From NCBI GenBank assembly GCA_963573305.1, contig OY754337.1:72823094-72887093 (forward strand): a stretch of 64,000 nt of DNA, given 5' to 3'. The stretch comes from Pyrrhosoma nymphula. Taxonomy: Eukaryota > Arthropoda > Insecta > Odonata > Coenagrionidae. The stretch's first letter is position 1; each line of letters starts with the position of its first letter. Position numbers and translations under genes: made by a program. Under the pieces are notes generated by a model. The model saw only the letters and a program-made list of their open reading frames with translations. It was not told where the DNA came from and searched no databases. Of this stretch, positions 20,966-31,601 are shown in pieces.

Positions 20966-23670
20966 GATGAAGAATAGGAGAACAGGTTGTTGAAAGTGTG
21001 GCTATTAGGGTAAAATACAAGCCACCATGCGTTATTGTGTGGGATTTCTTCGTTTTGAAGGCCTAGCGAGGCTAGCTGCTGCAGTAAAATGACTGTATAG
21101 TGTAGTCAACCGCTTAATCTTATATAGTCACTAATATACGGGGTTCTAAATGAAAAGATTGGGTGCGGCTAATTTAGGTACGCTAGTGTGTGATTTACGT
21201 GAATACGTCTTGTGTTTTGTGTGATAATTAATTAACGACCGTCTAAATGCTTAAACTGTTTGCAGCGCGCGTTACGTCTACTTTCTGACGTCCCTAAATC
21301 CGCCTAACCCGTTCCTCCACGGATGTAGCGAAATTTATCGATGGGTAATTACTTAATTAATTAGATGCCCTTTCCATTGAGATGTATATTCTTAAATTTA
21401 TACTGAGGTTTTTTGTATGGGCCGCCATCTAAAATTTTAATTAAAATTTCGTTACTCCTGATTTTTCAACAATAATTAATGTGCAAAGACAGCTTATTGG
21501 CTTAGTCAGAGAGTTGTGGCCGAGGTCTTTCTTTAGTCACCGGCATCAACGTGCTATCAAGTCGGAGTGGCGTGATGTGATTCGCGAAAATGTTTGCCTA
21601 CTTTGGCGACCACGCGTGAAACCCTCTTCTCGCAGGAGCTGCGCCAACTAATGGCCATACGTTAAAAACACTCGCTGCTGCGTGTCCTCGTGGCGGCAGT
21701 AGTATTTGGAACTTAGTGAATTAAGGATTGGGTCCGTGTGGTAGCCACGGCACAGAATATCCCTCAACAGGGTTGAGATTCGCATACTAGCTGTGATTTT
21801 CAGTGGAATCCCAAAACTGAGTGCTATGTGAAAATGACTTCAAATGTTTTACTTTGTCCGTCGGATGGTATGTTGAACACTGCGGCCCTTTGAGAATTCC
21901 GTCTAGAGACGGTTGATATTGTAACCGGTCCCGTTTGGACGTTACATAAGGAGGCTAATTGAGTGGGGTTCGCCAAGGGCTAAGGGGAGCCTATTTATTT
22001 TTTCTTTGTATTCTTGAGTGGATGTGTACGTCGCTAGTGTGTGGAGGCAACCTTGCGTGAGTGAGCGAGTGAATGAATGATGTGGTGTTTCTCCCCCCCC
22101 CCCTTTCCGCCATTTTGTTTAGTCAAAGTGAACCTCTCTCTCTCCCTGGCCAGTGTTTTGACCCAATAGGTGATTTCACCCCCTATCGGTGACGAAGAAG
22201 TATTCCCCTCTCCCCTCCACCACTTCTCCCCGGCCAGATATATTTGGACGTGTGCGAGACGGAAGTGGAAGCGGATCTTTGGTAGCTCGCACTGTGAGAG
22301 GTGGCGACCGAGGGCTTAGGAGACGAAGTCGCGGGAGGTAGGCCACCCATCTTTGTCTGAGCCACCTCCGGCAGTCTCACCATCCCAGCAAAGGCACCTT
22401 CAGAGAGGACACGACGACATCTTTAATCGGTTCGTTAAGTACTGTATCCTGGCCACCAACCCCCCCTTTTTTCCCCGAGGGACAAGACGCATCTGCGAAA
22501 GGAGTGAGTCGTATCATTTTGACCCATGATTTCATTCCCATTCCCTTTTCCCCAAGACGTTGTGTGAGTGCGTGCGTTTTTGTGAAATTTGTGTTCGTTC
22601 GTTTAGTTTTAAGATAAAATTTCAAAGGGGCGTATTTTTCTTTGATTGCCAGGGGAAAGTTTCCATTCCATTGTTAAAAAGGGAATTCCTATTTTTTTCT
22701 CTCATTTTTTTCTTCCGTAGCTCCCCAGTGCCATATTGTAAAACGGTATATTTCCTCGTTTGTTTGCTCATGTTCTTGATTAAACCGTATGCAAATCTAA
22801 AAGCTGTGAAAAGGCTCTTCTTACTCGACGCAATCCGACTCTCAAATCGGCCCACAACACCCCTCCCCTCCTCCCTTCCATTCCCCTTATCTTCCAGGTG
22901 CATGGGATTTTTCCTTCCCCACTCCATCCCCCCACCCGACCCGTGCACTTCAAACTCTCCCAATTCAAATTCCCCCTGATTGTGGTCAACGTCGAAGGCG
23001 GAGGCTACAATGCAAACCACCGGGATCCGTTCCACCAATGTATATGCCATCCCAAAGCAAACGTTCCCTTAAGCTACAGGCTGTGGCTCACTCGTTTTTC
23101 CGTTGCCGCTGTGTGCACAACAGGCAGGTAGTATAGGCCCTTATAATCCGTGTCAAATTTTTTCCACGTGCTTGGGAAAGCGGTCATTATCGAACTCTTG
23201 TGGAGATGAAATTGCTAAGATTTGATGATATTTTTTTACACATTATTTTATGTCGCGGTTCCTTTCGAATACGTGGGACGCTTTCCATTTTTAGGTTTCC
23301 GATTGCTTACTGAATTGTTCATTCCCTTGGACAAAGGGATGAGCGTCCCCTTTGAACGCGGAGGGCAATACCCTCGGATTGCACTCTCCGCTCGGTCCCT
23401 GCGGCGATGAGTTTATGGAGTGGGCGGGTCGGGCGCCGCCGGGAAGCCAATAATCCGACCAGCACCCACGCTTGACTAGCCGCCCCTGGCGTGCACCGCG
23501 GGAGAGCGCGCCGATTAAGGGGACGGCGATTAGAGGGAACGGCGGCGGCCCTCGTGATCACCAAGGGTCGACGGCGACGCTATTTCACCCCCTTCGGATA
23601 TTTCGGACATTATCGGTTCTGTATTCCGAACAGCAGACTTTCTTCACTGAGGCTCGCGGCTACGTGAGGC
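20966..23670. other. Non-coding stretch with G+C-rich blocks
   Basis: 21900-23600 is G+C-richer, with an 11-base C run at 22093-22103, CT-rich tracts (22135-22145) and open frames on both strands up to 142 codons. None shows a domain. It could include untranslated exons of a host gene, but no exon can be delimited. Confidence 0.4.
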
Positions 23671-23675
23671 ACCAC

Positions 23676-23770
23676 CAATGTGGGTGGCTTAATTGGTTAA
23701 AGCTATCGGCGCAGATCAAGGGGATCCGTGATTGAGCCTCAATAATCACGAATGAATGAAATCTCACAGG
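23676..23770 (+). mobile_element. tRNA-derived SINE-A, copy 4 (decayed)
   Basis: GTGGGTGGCTTAATTGGTTAAAGC provides box A and matches copy 1 (TAGCTTAACTGGCTAAAGCC). The box B region (GTGATTGAGCCTC) has decayed. AATAATCACGAATGAATG is the remains of the body. Confidence 0.6.
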
Positions 23771-24250
23771 CGGTCCCGGCGAGTACTCGTGATGATTTCC
23801 CGGGATTCCCACTGGGTAATGGTTTTAATCGGCACCGACGCATCTCGACATCTCGATAGCGTAGTCTATCATCGTATTCAGGATGAATAGTGATTGTGTT
23901 GTAATTTCGAGTCGTTCGAAGAGGGATATAATTAAGTAAACCGATAGCACAGAGAAATATATTATGTATTTTAAACACATATTATTATACAAAATGGTTT
24001 AGCCATGTTCAACAGTTACACAACAGATACACTGTAAAGAAATAAAAGAAGTACGTAATTATAAAGTATGGACCATCGACATTATTTCCAACACATTGAG
24101 CCAGAAAAGTGACGTGTCTTCAGAAAAGAAAAGTGTTACACCTTCTCCGTGAGTAAAATTCGGCTTTGATCGGTAAGTTACTTCCCACTCTTTTTCTTAT
24201 TGAATCAGCGCTGGTGTCCACATGGTGCTTAGCTGGATACGTAGGGAGAA
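23771..24250. other. Non-coding stretch, nothing recognised
   Basis: A+T-rich. The 66-codon frame at 24166-24366 overlaps the PLE-C relic in a different frame. Confidence 0.5.
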
Positions 24251-24254
24251 ATAA

Positions 24255-24640
24255 GCGAGAAATCTGCAGTGGCAGAACACAGTTTTACAAATGGCCAACA
24301 GGATCGAATTTTCCAACACTTCTGTGTGAGACAAGAGACTACCGGATTGAGGTTGTGAAAATCTGACTGAAGAAAAAAAACCATAACTAACACAAAGGTT
24401 TCCATCAAAGAAGCACGTGAAAACCTGTCCTAGAACGATTACAAAAAGAGCGGGAAGGTGCTGACCAATTCCAGCCGACTTGAACTTATAGAGAGATTAT
24501 AAATTTAAGACTTTTTTGTCCCAATCAATATTCACCCTGAAGACGATGCTACCGAAATATCGGCACCGACAAACACCCTCACCTGGCAGTAAACCCGAAG
24601 ACTCTTCATCCTACTAGCGACTTAGTGTTTTAGTGCGAAT
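24255..24640 (+). pseudogene. PLE-C: decayed GIY-YIG C-terminus and PLE tail
   Basis: KSAVAEHSFTNG (about 24258-24293) is the conserved Ala-Val-Ala-Glu-His block of PLE GIY-YIG endonucleases (AVAEH in PLE-A, AVVEH in PLE-D). The next block, RIEFSNTSV, lies in another frame. The tail has CCTGAAGACGATGC (24536-24549) followed by CGAAATATCGGCACCGAC, a hammerhead-like CUGANGA plus GAAA arrangement, and then CACCTGGCAGTAAACCCGAA. RT and the catalytic YVG strand are not visible. Confidence 0.6.
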
Positions 24641-24849
24641 TCCGTGTATTTCTGTGTTGTCTCAGCGGTTGACTCCGCGAAAATTACTCTCGTGGGTAGT
24701 AACGCCTTGATTCCGAATTATCTGCGAAAAACATGGATTTGATCTCGTGGACTATGGTGGGTTGCTCATGAATACAAGTAAATAGGTACTTTATTTGATT
24801 GCAAGTAGATATGTTCACAGTATCTCATGTGAATATCTAGTTATTTTCC

Positions 24850-24965
24850 TTAAAGGCTGAAGCGGACAGATGTACTAGTAAAAGCGCTCGGCGTAAATTC
24901 AGGGAATCTAGGTTCAAATCCTATTACTAATCCATAGCAGAATGATTCTTTTACGAATGATCGTG
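24850..24965 (+). mobile_element. tRNA-derived SINE-A, copy 5 (decayed)
   Basis: Box B GGTTCAAATCC at about 24909 follows AAAGCGCTCGGCGTAAATTC, which resembles copy 1 (AAAGCCCTCGGCGCGAAAT). Downstream GAATGATTCTTTTACGAATG matches the family body. Box A is weak. Confidence 0.6.
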
Positions 24966-25239
24966 AATTTCTGTCGATAATGCAAACATACGAGGACTCT
25001 CACTATATTATCAATACCGTTTAAAGAAAAACTGCTTTACACCTCTGGCTTACCTAATCCACAGAAATATTTTCGTGAGAAACTAAAACATAAAGTATTA
25101 GTTAAAAAATGTATATTTGAATATTAATTTTCTCTAATAAATTCGACAGTATCTGGCGTTACGTGGTGGAACAGCATTTTTGTACGAAAATAAAACTGCA
25201 GTACTTGTACTTTCCACTTATATTTAATGTAAAATATTG

Positions 25240-25280
25240 CACTACACGTGTTTCGATGCTATGGGCGTCATCATCAGGTA
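25240..25280 (-). ncRNA. Hammerhead-ribozyme-like core, minus strand
   Basis: On the minus strand CTGATGA (25277-25271) is followed by a GACGC/GCATC stem II with one mismatch, GAAA (25254-25251) and C-AC-GTG. The last triplet should be GUH; GTG breaks the rule. Downstream GTGCAATATTTTACATTAAA is tail-like. It is probably a PLE-type remnant. Confidence 0.5.
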
Positions 25281-25289
25281 TACGCAAGT

Positions 25290-26740
25290 TATATCTCCAA
25301 TGAGTATATTTATACATATGCAAAAGAAAAGAGGGGGGATTCTTGACCAATGAAGAAGGTAGTAGTAAGTAGTAGTAGAATTACTTTTCTCTTTCCGGAT
25401 AGTCGAATTTAGCGCCATTACCAACTAATCAGCGCACTTAATTCCACACAATTGCTGTGTGACGCTGGTAAGTGGATTGCCAGGCCAGAATGATTTCTTA
25501 ATTTTATTTCCCTGTTACTATTTACTTTACTCTTTAAAAAACCTTTTTGCGGAAGTTTCTTACGAATTCCAACTTACTTTTTTTTAATTCATAAGGATGA
25601 ATTCTGGCAAAATCAGAGCAGTAAGGCAGGATTCCGTTTGAGTTAACTTATAGGGTACTCTTCATGATACTATCTCTTTTAATGTGTATGTAATAGTATT
25701 TTTTCTTTTGCGAGTTCACTTACTTTGAGGACTTCCGAGCGCCTCCTGCTGCAACAAAATGGCTCTTCTTGCGTCCTATTCCGTTATTGTTTCCTTCTCT
25801 ATTGTTCCACCTTCAGCCTCCTGCTTAGCTCACATTTGATTGATGATTTTCCCCACCATTGCTCGCATCGCTGGACCGCTCTGAACTAGACCATGGAGAT
25901 GAAAGGACGATGCGGATTTGCCTGAGCCATCGTTATAGGGAGTGCTGTGTAAACTGAATTTCATCTGCTGGCAGTTTTGGCTCAATTTCCATCAGTGCTC
26001 ACGCCACTAAATAATTAATAGATATCCTCACTGCTAGATAAGGTAAAACAATCTTACGACACTCAGCTTCAGTAGAGAAAAAGCCTTACGCATTTTAAAA
26101 GAAAAAAAGAGTTTATTTCATTTGCTATAACAAACTGAACATTTTTCTATTTATTCAGTACAAATTCTTTTTTCATAATACTTTTTTTCGGCCAAAGGAC
26201 AAGATTAATTGTGTTCCCCTTGTGAGTAATTCATTTATATGTGTAACGTCATTCACCAATAGGCGGTGAAGTAGAGTGCAAGGCGAGATTGATAAGCTTT
26301 CTGAAAAAAAGCTGACGAAGAGCATTAAGGAGCCATTCACTATGAATATTATTTGCATATAACGTCAGGCATAGTTATCAGTTTGCACTGTTGCCAATTT
26401 AACTTACCGGTTACTATTACCCATACTGCCAACCGATTCTTGCTTTTCCGTGTCTGAGGTACATTTAATAAAACTTAGGAATATTAAATATAGACTCCAG
26501 CGACGGGAAAAAATCGCTGAAATCTCCTCAGAAAAGTTGGCCAGTAGGGCCGTGAATATTTCGTGGGCGTTTGGCTTTTCTGGTTATGCGCATTCACTAA
26601 GCAGTGTTGAAGTTATAATGGCCAGAAACGGTCAAGGAAGCATTTTTGTTAATTTATTACACACTGTCATTCTCGCAAACTTATTACGATTTCCCAGTCG
26701 TGCATTTTTCAAAGATTTTCTCTTGCATCAGGACTCCCAA
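25290..26740. other. Non-coding stretch, nothing recognised
   Basis: No coding similarity. A 145-codon plus frame starting at 26450 runs into hAT-2, has no recognisable domain and is probably chance. Confidence 0.45.
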
Positions 26741-26764
26741 CATAGGCCTGGGCGGTTAAACCAC

Positions 26765-26990
26765 TCTCTCTATCAATACTCAAAAGTATTGAGATTGACC
26801 TCAATGTCAATATTGGTAAATGAGTCGTCAATAATTGATGTTGATGTTGAGATATTGAGCAATCAATACTTCAATATCTCACTATAAATATTGAGGTCGG
26901 TATCTCAATATCAATATTGAGATATTGAGGTCAATATCGCAATATCAATATTGAGTTATTGAGGTTAATAACTGAATATTGAGATTGAAA
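26765..26990. repeat. Left subterminal CAATATTGAG repeats of hAT-2
   Basis: At least ten copies, in both orientations, of variants of the palindromic unit TCAATATTGAG, spaced 10-25 bases apart. hAT transposases are known to bind short subterminal repeats. Confidence 0.8.
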
Positions 26991-27358
26991 AATCGAAAAA
27001 AACACATAGCATTTGTGCAAGTCGAGATGTCGCGATTTAAATGTATCACTAAAATACAAATGGAAATAGGGTGAATTCAATAACAAAAATAGTTGTGCCG
27101 ATATAGCACAATATCTGAGCTGTATTTACATTGGGATAGGGCAGTGCTCAATGTTTTTGGAGATAAAAATTAGCATTTCGGCGTTGTGTCTAGTTAATGA
27201 AGTTCTTGTATCTGTAATAATGTTTCCCCCGGTGCTGAACAATCTTTCTGAGGGAACAATGGATGCAGAAATTACTAGGTACTTTCGGGCGAACCTTGAC
27301 AGCTTCGGAAGCGATCCACTGTGCAGATGCCACCAGGACTTCCATGATCAGGATTGTC

Positions 27359-27589
27359 TTAATTTTGAGATTCCTGATTTACTCTCCTCTGCTGTTGTAA
27401 CTTAGCTTGTAGCCATGCGGAATGGGTCAGTGGGTGCCTCGACTTAAAGTGACTCACAGCATTCCATGTGCCACCGTTGTTGCATGGCAGTATCTTCTGG
27501 CACAAAGTGCATTTCGCCTTTTCGCGATCAGGTAAGTCAGTATCTTTAAAATATCGCCATATTACTGCTGTACGCTTAGCGACGAACAT
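27359..27589 (-). pseudogene. hAT-2 BED zinc finger (transposase N-terminus)
   Basis: From the ATG at 27589 the minus frame begins MFVAKRTAVIWRYFKD, then AKCTLCQKILPCNNGGTW and SHFKSRHPLTH. The aromatic start, Cys-x2-Cys pair and the two His form the BED-type zinc finger at the N-terminus of hAT transposases, where it contacts the terminal repeats. The frame runs upstream to 27757 without a stop, but the extra part is not BED-like. A stop at 27359 ends it. No RNase H-like core or dimerisation domain follows in this strand. Confidence 0.82.
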
Positions 27590-27964
27590 GATGACACGCT
27601 TTGAAACTAACTTGAACACCTGGACTGAACGAACAACGTGCTCCACCAGCAAGCGGTGTTGTGGGATGAAGCCAGAGCTGAGCTCTGCACCACCGCCGCG
27701 ACAGTTCCTATCTTTTCGCTCGGCAGTGTTCAGGTCTCCGGCCGTTTCACGAGCCAACTCCCGAACACTGCTGAACGCCCCCTACCACTCCAACACCCAA
27801 TGCGACTGCCATTGTTGTCCTCTGCGGGGGCGTGGAGTAGCGTATAGTTAGGAACTTATGAACTGTTTCGGTGGTTCCCGAGGCTTGGCTTGGACGAGTG
27901 AAGGGAGGGAACGCCGCGCTCGTTAACTGCTCGATTGGCACCCACGGAAAGATGGAAAACGTCA

Positions 27965-28195
27965 ATATAAAAACGAACTCAAAATTCAATATAATATAAT
28001 GAAACCCCAATGAAGAATATTGAGCTCAAACCTCAATAAAGAATATTGGGCTCAAACCTTAATAAAGAATATTGAGTTACACAACCTCAATATTTAATAT
28101 TGAGATATTGAGGAACAGAATATTGACCCACATAAATATCATATTTATTGAGACTCAATATAAAAAAAATATTGAGTTATACTCAATATATTGAA
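27965..28195. repeat. Right subterminal CAATATTGAG repeats of hAT-2
   Basis: Repeated AAGAATATTGAG and CTCAATATTTAATATTGAG units, matching the left block. Confidence 0.8.
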
Positions 28196-28219
28196 ATTTT
28201 GCCCAGCCCCACCAACATT

Positions 28220-29310
28220 GGAATCCTGGTGAAGTGCATTCAAACTTCAATTACTCTGATCTCCCTCCCAATCGCATCATTAAATATTCTATATCTTATA
28301 CTTAGAAGATTATTTTCATTTATTTTCTCAACATTATCAGTTGTTATTGTAATTTGTTTTCAGTCCTTACTAAAATATTCAATTACAAATATTACTTGAT
28401 ACAACCTACGTAGACTCCATAATTTGTCTGGATTGAATTCATAAGTGCGCTATTTATTCTGCATAAAGTAGAAGTTAAAGTTTACTCTGACTCATAGTAA
28501 GTATTATTTATTTAAGACGCGTAGAATGCACTTTCATTGAATACTGTTTTGTGGCGGTGGTTATGTATTAATTTTGATGTACCGTGGCCATTTGCTACCG
28601 ATAATTTTTCCACCAGAAATCAAACTCCTTTTTTTGTTTCCTCTCATCATTAAATATCTTCCTATTGTATGATCACCATATAAAATAACTTATCCAATTT
28701 TCTTCTTCTCATCCAATTTTTCAACCATATATTTTAGTAACTATTCGGTCTTTCTTCTATTTTTGTTATAAATCGGAGCAGATCTGGTTAGGTCTAAATG
28801 GGTATGTATTTGTCGAAAAGGGTTTTAAATTGAGTTGGATTAAATTCTTTTTGGATGAAAGCCATTCTCTTTTAGCTCATATATTAATTTTCAAGCAAAA
28901 ATATCGATAAACAGGCTCGTTACTCATAATTTGGTTGCTGCTGTGTCACCCCCGAAAGATTGATGGCCTCATTTCTGGGGACTATGTAAAACTCTTTGAA
29001 AAATAAATCAAAATTAGTGCTTATAACAATAACCATGGCTTAAATTTTTTCTGCATTGTTGTGATAAATTTTAGTTGAAGTTATTAAATTCGTTTTAATA
29101 TTTGCTTCGTTAAAATGCAACATTTTATCTGCAGTTAAAAGGACATCGGTAATGATTAGGAATACGTTACTTACGATGAATATGATCAGTGAATGTTGTA
29201 ATTAGTAAGTGTTGGTGATATTTTTACGTTTGGGTAACAGGGAATGTGGTGATAAGCGCTAAGAAAAATATCAAGTTGGTAAACCTATTGAAGCAATTTA
29301 TTTGTTCATG
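28220..29310. other. Non-coding stretch, nothing recognised
   Basis: A+T-rich with T-rich tracts. No feature seen. Confidence 0.5.
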
Positions 29311-29322
29311 TATTGCATTGAT

Positions 29323-29563
29323 GCCAGAGGGGAGCGTGGTAGCCTAGTGGGTAGAGCGTTGATCGAAGGGTCCCGGGTTCAAATCCAGGTGAAGGTTCAA
29401 ATCCATTTCCTGAATAAAAGATCCTCTTAGTGCGAGGTGGCCCAGGGAAAGGAACTGGCCCCCCTACCCTGAATTTGTGAAATTCACACGCCTGTGGCTT
29501 AGTCTGGGGTGAGCTCTACCCTCAACTATTCAAACCAACCTTCGAGTTGAATCACTGAGTGAG
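29323..29563 (+). mobile_element. tRNA-derived SINE-B, copy 1
   Basis: Box A TGGTAGCCTAGTGGGTAGAG and box B GGGTTCAAATCC (about 29386) form the tRNA-like head. The body has CTGGCCCCCCTACCCTGA and GTGAAATTCACACGCCTGT, and the end is TTGAATCACTGAGTGA. A second copy is at 56267-56526. A perfect 12-bp duplication, TATTGCATTGAT, flanks it (29311-29322 and 29564-29575), proving insertion by target-primed reverse transcription. Confidence 0.93.
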
Positions 29564-29575
29564 TATTGCATTGAT

Positions 29576-29957
29576 TGGATTTACAGCCTGAGGTCTGCGT
29601 GTATAATAGAGTCAATTTTATCGCTGGAGGTTTCAGACATTTCTGTAGAACTCTAATATGTGGCGGAAATGGTATCAATCATGTGATATTAGTGGTTTAA
29701 TTAGTTAAATGTTCACTGAATGTAGTAGAATAGGTCATGATATGCAGTGGAATAAAAACAGGAATGATGCATGCTGACAAAATGATACTGACTAAAATGC
29801 ATGCGGAAATGATATATATACTAGAATATTTTCAAGTAATCTATTGAATGATGTTCTTCGATGTGCACACTACTGTGTCCTTTAGAGTAAAAAATAATAA
29901 TAATAAGTAAAATATTTTTTCAGGCCCAACTTGATGGAACCGATTTTAAGTCAAAAT
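29576..29957. other. Non-coding stretch, short (TAA)n run
   Basis: (AAT)n-like run near 29892-29906. Nothing else. Confidence 0.5.
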
Positions 29958-30085
29958 GAAACACTTGAAAGTAGTGATTCCAGTATGCTTTGTTAAAAAA
30001 ACGGCTTGAAGATGACGCCCCACGTTGAAACCTATGTCGTTTTTTTACGATAAAACCTTGTGGAATCACGTAGTTTAAGTGTTTT
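29958..30085 (+). repeat. Foldback with hammerhead-like core at its tip (HH-foldback 2)
   Basis: The left arm GAAACACTTGAAAGTAGTG onward (29958-30003) pairs with the right arm ending TAGTTTAAGTGTTTTG (30039-30085). The innermost pairing is AAAAAAAC with GTTTTTTT, leaving the core in the loop. A GATAAAACC block follows the core as in PLE tails. Confidence 0.75.
29996..30046 (+). ncRNA. Hammerhead-ribozyme-like core
   Basis: CTTGAAGA (30005-30012) is CUGANGA with one extra T. Stem II is GACG/CGTT with a CCCCA loop. GAAAC (30027-30031), loop CTAT and GTC (30036-30038) fit the minimal stem III and cleavage triplet. Confidence 0.5.
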
Positions 30086-30089
30086 GTTT

Positions 30090-30810
30090 TTAGTAAAACA
30101 TAATTCATGCATCATACACTGGACTAAGTGATACATATGTATAACCATTAGCAAATTCTAAGAAATTATTGACAGTTAATTGAAAATGGATATCGTCTTT
30201 TCAAAAATTGCTGATTATCTTATTGAAACTTGGATTTTAATACTCTTAAGATCGTCGTGAAATCGTAATGAATATTAGGTCGTTGGACTCTTCCTATCAA
30301 TATTGTGCCCCTAGTACTGGGTTTTGTTAACAGGCGTACCATGGGGGAAAAAGTTTCCCTACGAACGGAGCGACACCACTATCGCTCTCGGGGGAAAATC
30401 ACTTTCCTTTCTGATGGCATATTATTCTTAGGTCTCGGCCACAACGAGGGAAATTCAAACCCAGTAAGTAAGGTGATGGATTGATTGTCCTGATCGCTGA
30501 TGGATTCCCGGCCGCTCGCCTGCCCCGAGCGTGTTTCGCGCTGGCCACGAGAACGGAGGCGCATTAGATAACCGTGTATGCATTTGAAAAGTCCCATAGA
30601 ACTCTCTTCTACGGCTCAACCGAAATCAGGTAATGATGAACAGTTTTCCTGAGGCAAAACACCGTACGTAAGACCACAGGCATCCTATCGCTAAAAGACT
30701 CATGGCAGTTGATCGGTAGGGTAGATGGGATGAGGATTTCAATGAATTTGCTTTTGCAGACAATTTATTTCTCTGGCACGAATATTTACAAAATTCCATT
30801 AAGACCAGGA
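30090..30810. other. Non-coding stretch with a G+C-rich patch
   Basis: 30340-30600 is more G+C-rich, with an open minus frame of 72 codons lacking any recognisable motif. Confidence 0.45.
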
Positions 30811-30814
30811 GAGA

Positions 30815-31135
30815 TTAGATAAGATTAATCGATGGGATAGTTGAGGTAGGCTCAACTGTCGCTCAGATGTCGAGGGCAGTGGATTGGAATAGAAACACAG
30901 TATACTGACTAAAATGCTACAGGAAGGTGGATGAGACGATAGTAACACGACAAAGAAGCGTAGACCAAGATGCTCCTCTCGAGATGATGATGACATCATT
31001 CGTTAGCTTCTTACTGAAAATCCTATCACTATTGGCTGCGATAAAGTGGAAATTAAACTAAAAAGGGCATGTATAGTGAAAAATCATCTCCATGAAGCCG
31101 GTATGAGAAATTGCAGCCAGCAATAACCGAAACTA
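30815..31135 (+). pseudogene. Tc1/mariner-type transposase N-terminal relic
   Basis: IVEVGSTVAQMSRAVDWNRN (from 30836) has the layout of the first helix-turn-helix of Tc1 transposases (Gly-Ser start, W...TV in the recognition helix). A frame with TRQRS continues into RPRCSSRDDDDIIR in another frame, equivalent to the GRPR hook before the second helix-turn-helix. NHLHEAGMRNCSQQ (about 31070-31125) matches the LHEAGL block of the second domain. Stops and at least two frame changes make it dead. The DDE catalytic part is not found, and no terminal repeats were identified. Confidence 0.75.
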
Positions 31136-31373
31136 ATTAAACGGCTGGGATAGACGGAATATGGACCAATCATTTTGGAATATCGTAACTTTCATCGATG
31201 ATTAAGCATTATAAGTGTTGAGTATGAACGTGTTTAGCAATGAAAAGCATGAAATTGTGGGTAAATTAACTTTAGCAATTGTTAGTCCTCATTAGAACAT
31301 TTACCTATTTAGTAAAAATAATTTTCCTCCTGTTTGTTAGGTATCACCCAAAAAACATAACAATGAAACATAG

Positions 31374-31601
31374 ATCAGGGCATATGGGTTGCGTTTTTGG
31401 GAAGAAATTGATGCTGCTGTGCCGAGACCGTTATTAAGAACACTACCTCGAATGACGCCTGAGGATTACGTCCGAATCCTTCGCATTTTCAACGCTCCAA
31501 TACATAAACGAAGTAGTGCCAAAGGACGAAGTAGTACGAAGGAAAATGTAATATCTTTCTTAATTACTATTTTTTGTCTGTTTTACTTGCGTATTTATTA
31601 A
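31374..31601 (+). other. Unassigned open frame, possible small exon
   Basis: Open from just after a stop at 31371-31373. The protein contains RFWEEIDAAVPRPLLRTL and MTPEDYVRILRIFNAP, with balanced composition for about 55 codons, then becomes A+T-driven and hydrophobic. A pyrimidine-rich tract ending TTTGTTAG at 31331-31340 could be an acceptor, but the frame is not open from there. I recognise no family. It may be an exon or another decayed element. Confidence 0.25.

Larger units (their letters stand above)
26744..28211 (-). mobile_element. hAT-2: hAT-family element with BED finger and rich subterminal repeats
   Basis: The ends AGGCCTGGGC (26744) and GCCCAGCCCC (to 28210) are imperfect inverted repeats, flanked by CCAACAT on both sides (26737-26743 and 28212-28218), seven bases of a likely 8-bp duplication. 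Both inner flanks carry dense TCAATATTGAG-type repeats (26765-26980 and 27965-28195). The only coding remnant is a BED zinc finger on the minus strand. About 1.47 kb is too short for a full transposase, so it is internally deleted. Confidence 0.82.

Noticed and set aside
22093..22103. C run as a functional element
   Set aside because: An 11-base homopolymer with nothing around it. Probably simple slippage.
22622..23050. 142-codon minus frame as a gene
   Set aside because: Compositional frame in a CT-rich block, with competing frames on both strands and no domain.
29340..29400. tRNA gene
   Set aside because: Box A and box B are present, but the cloverleaf stems do not pair, and the unit is part of a SINE with target duplications. 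The same applies to the other tRNA-like heads.
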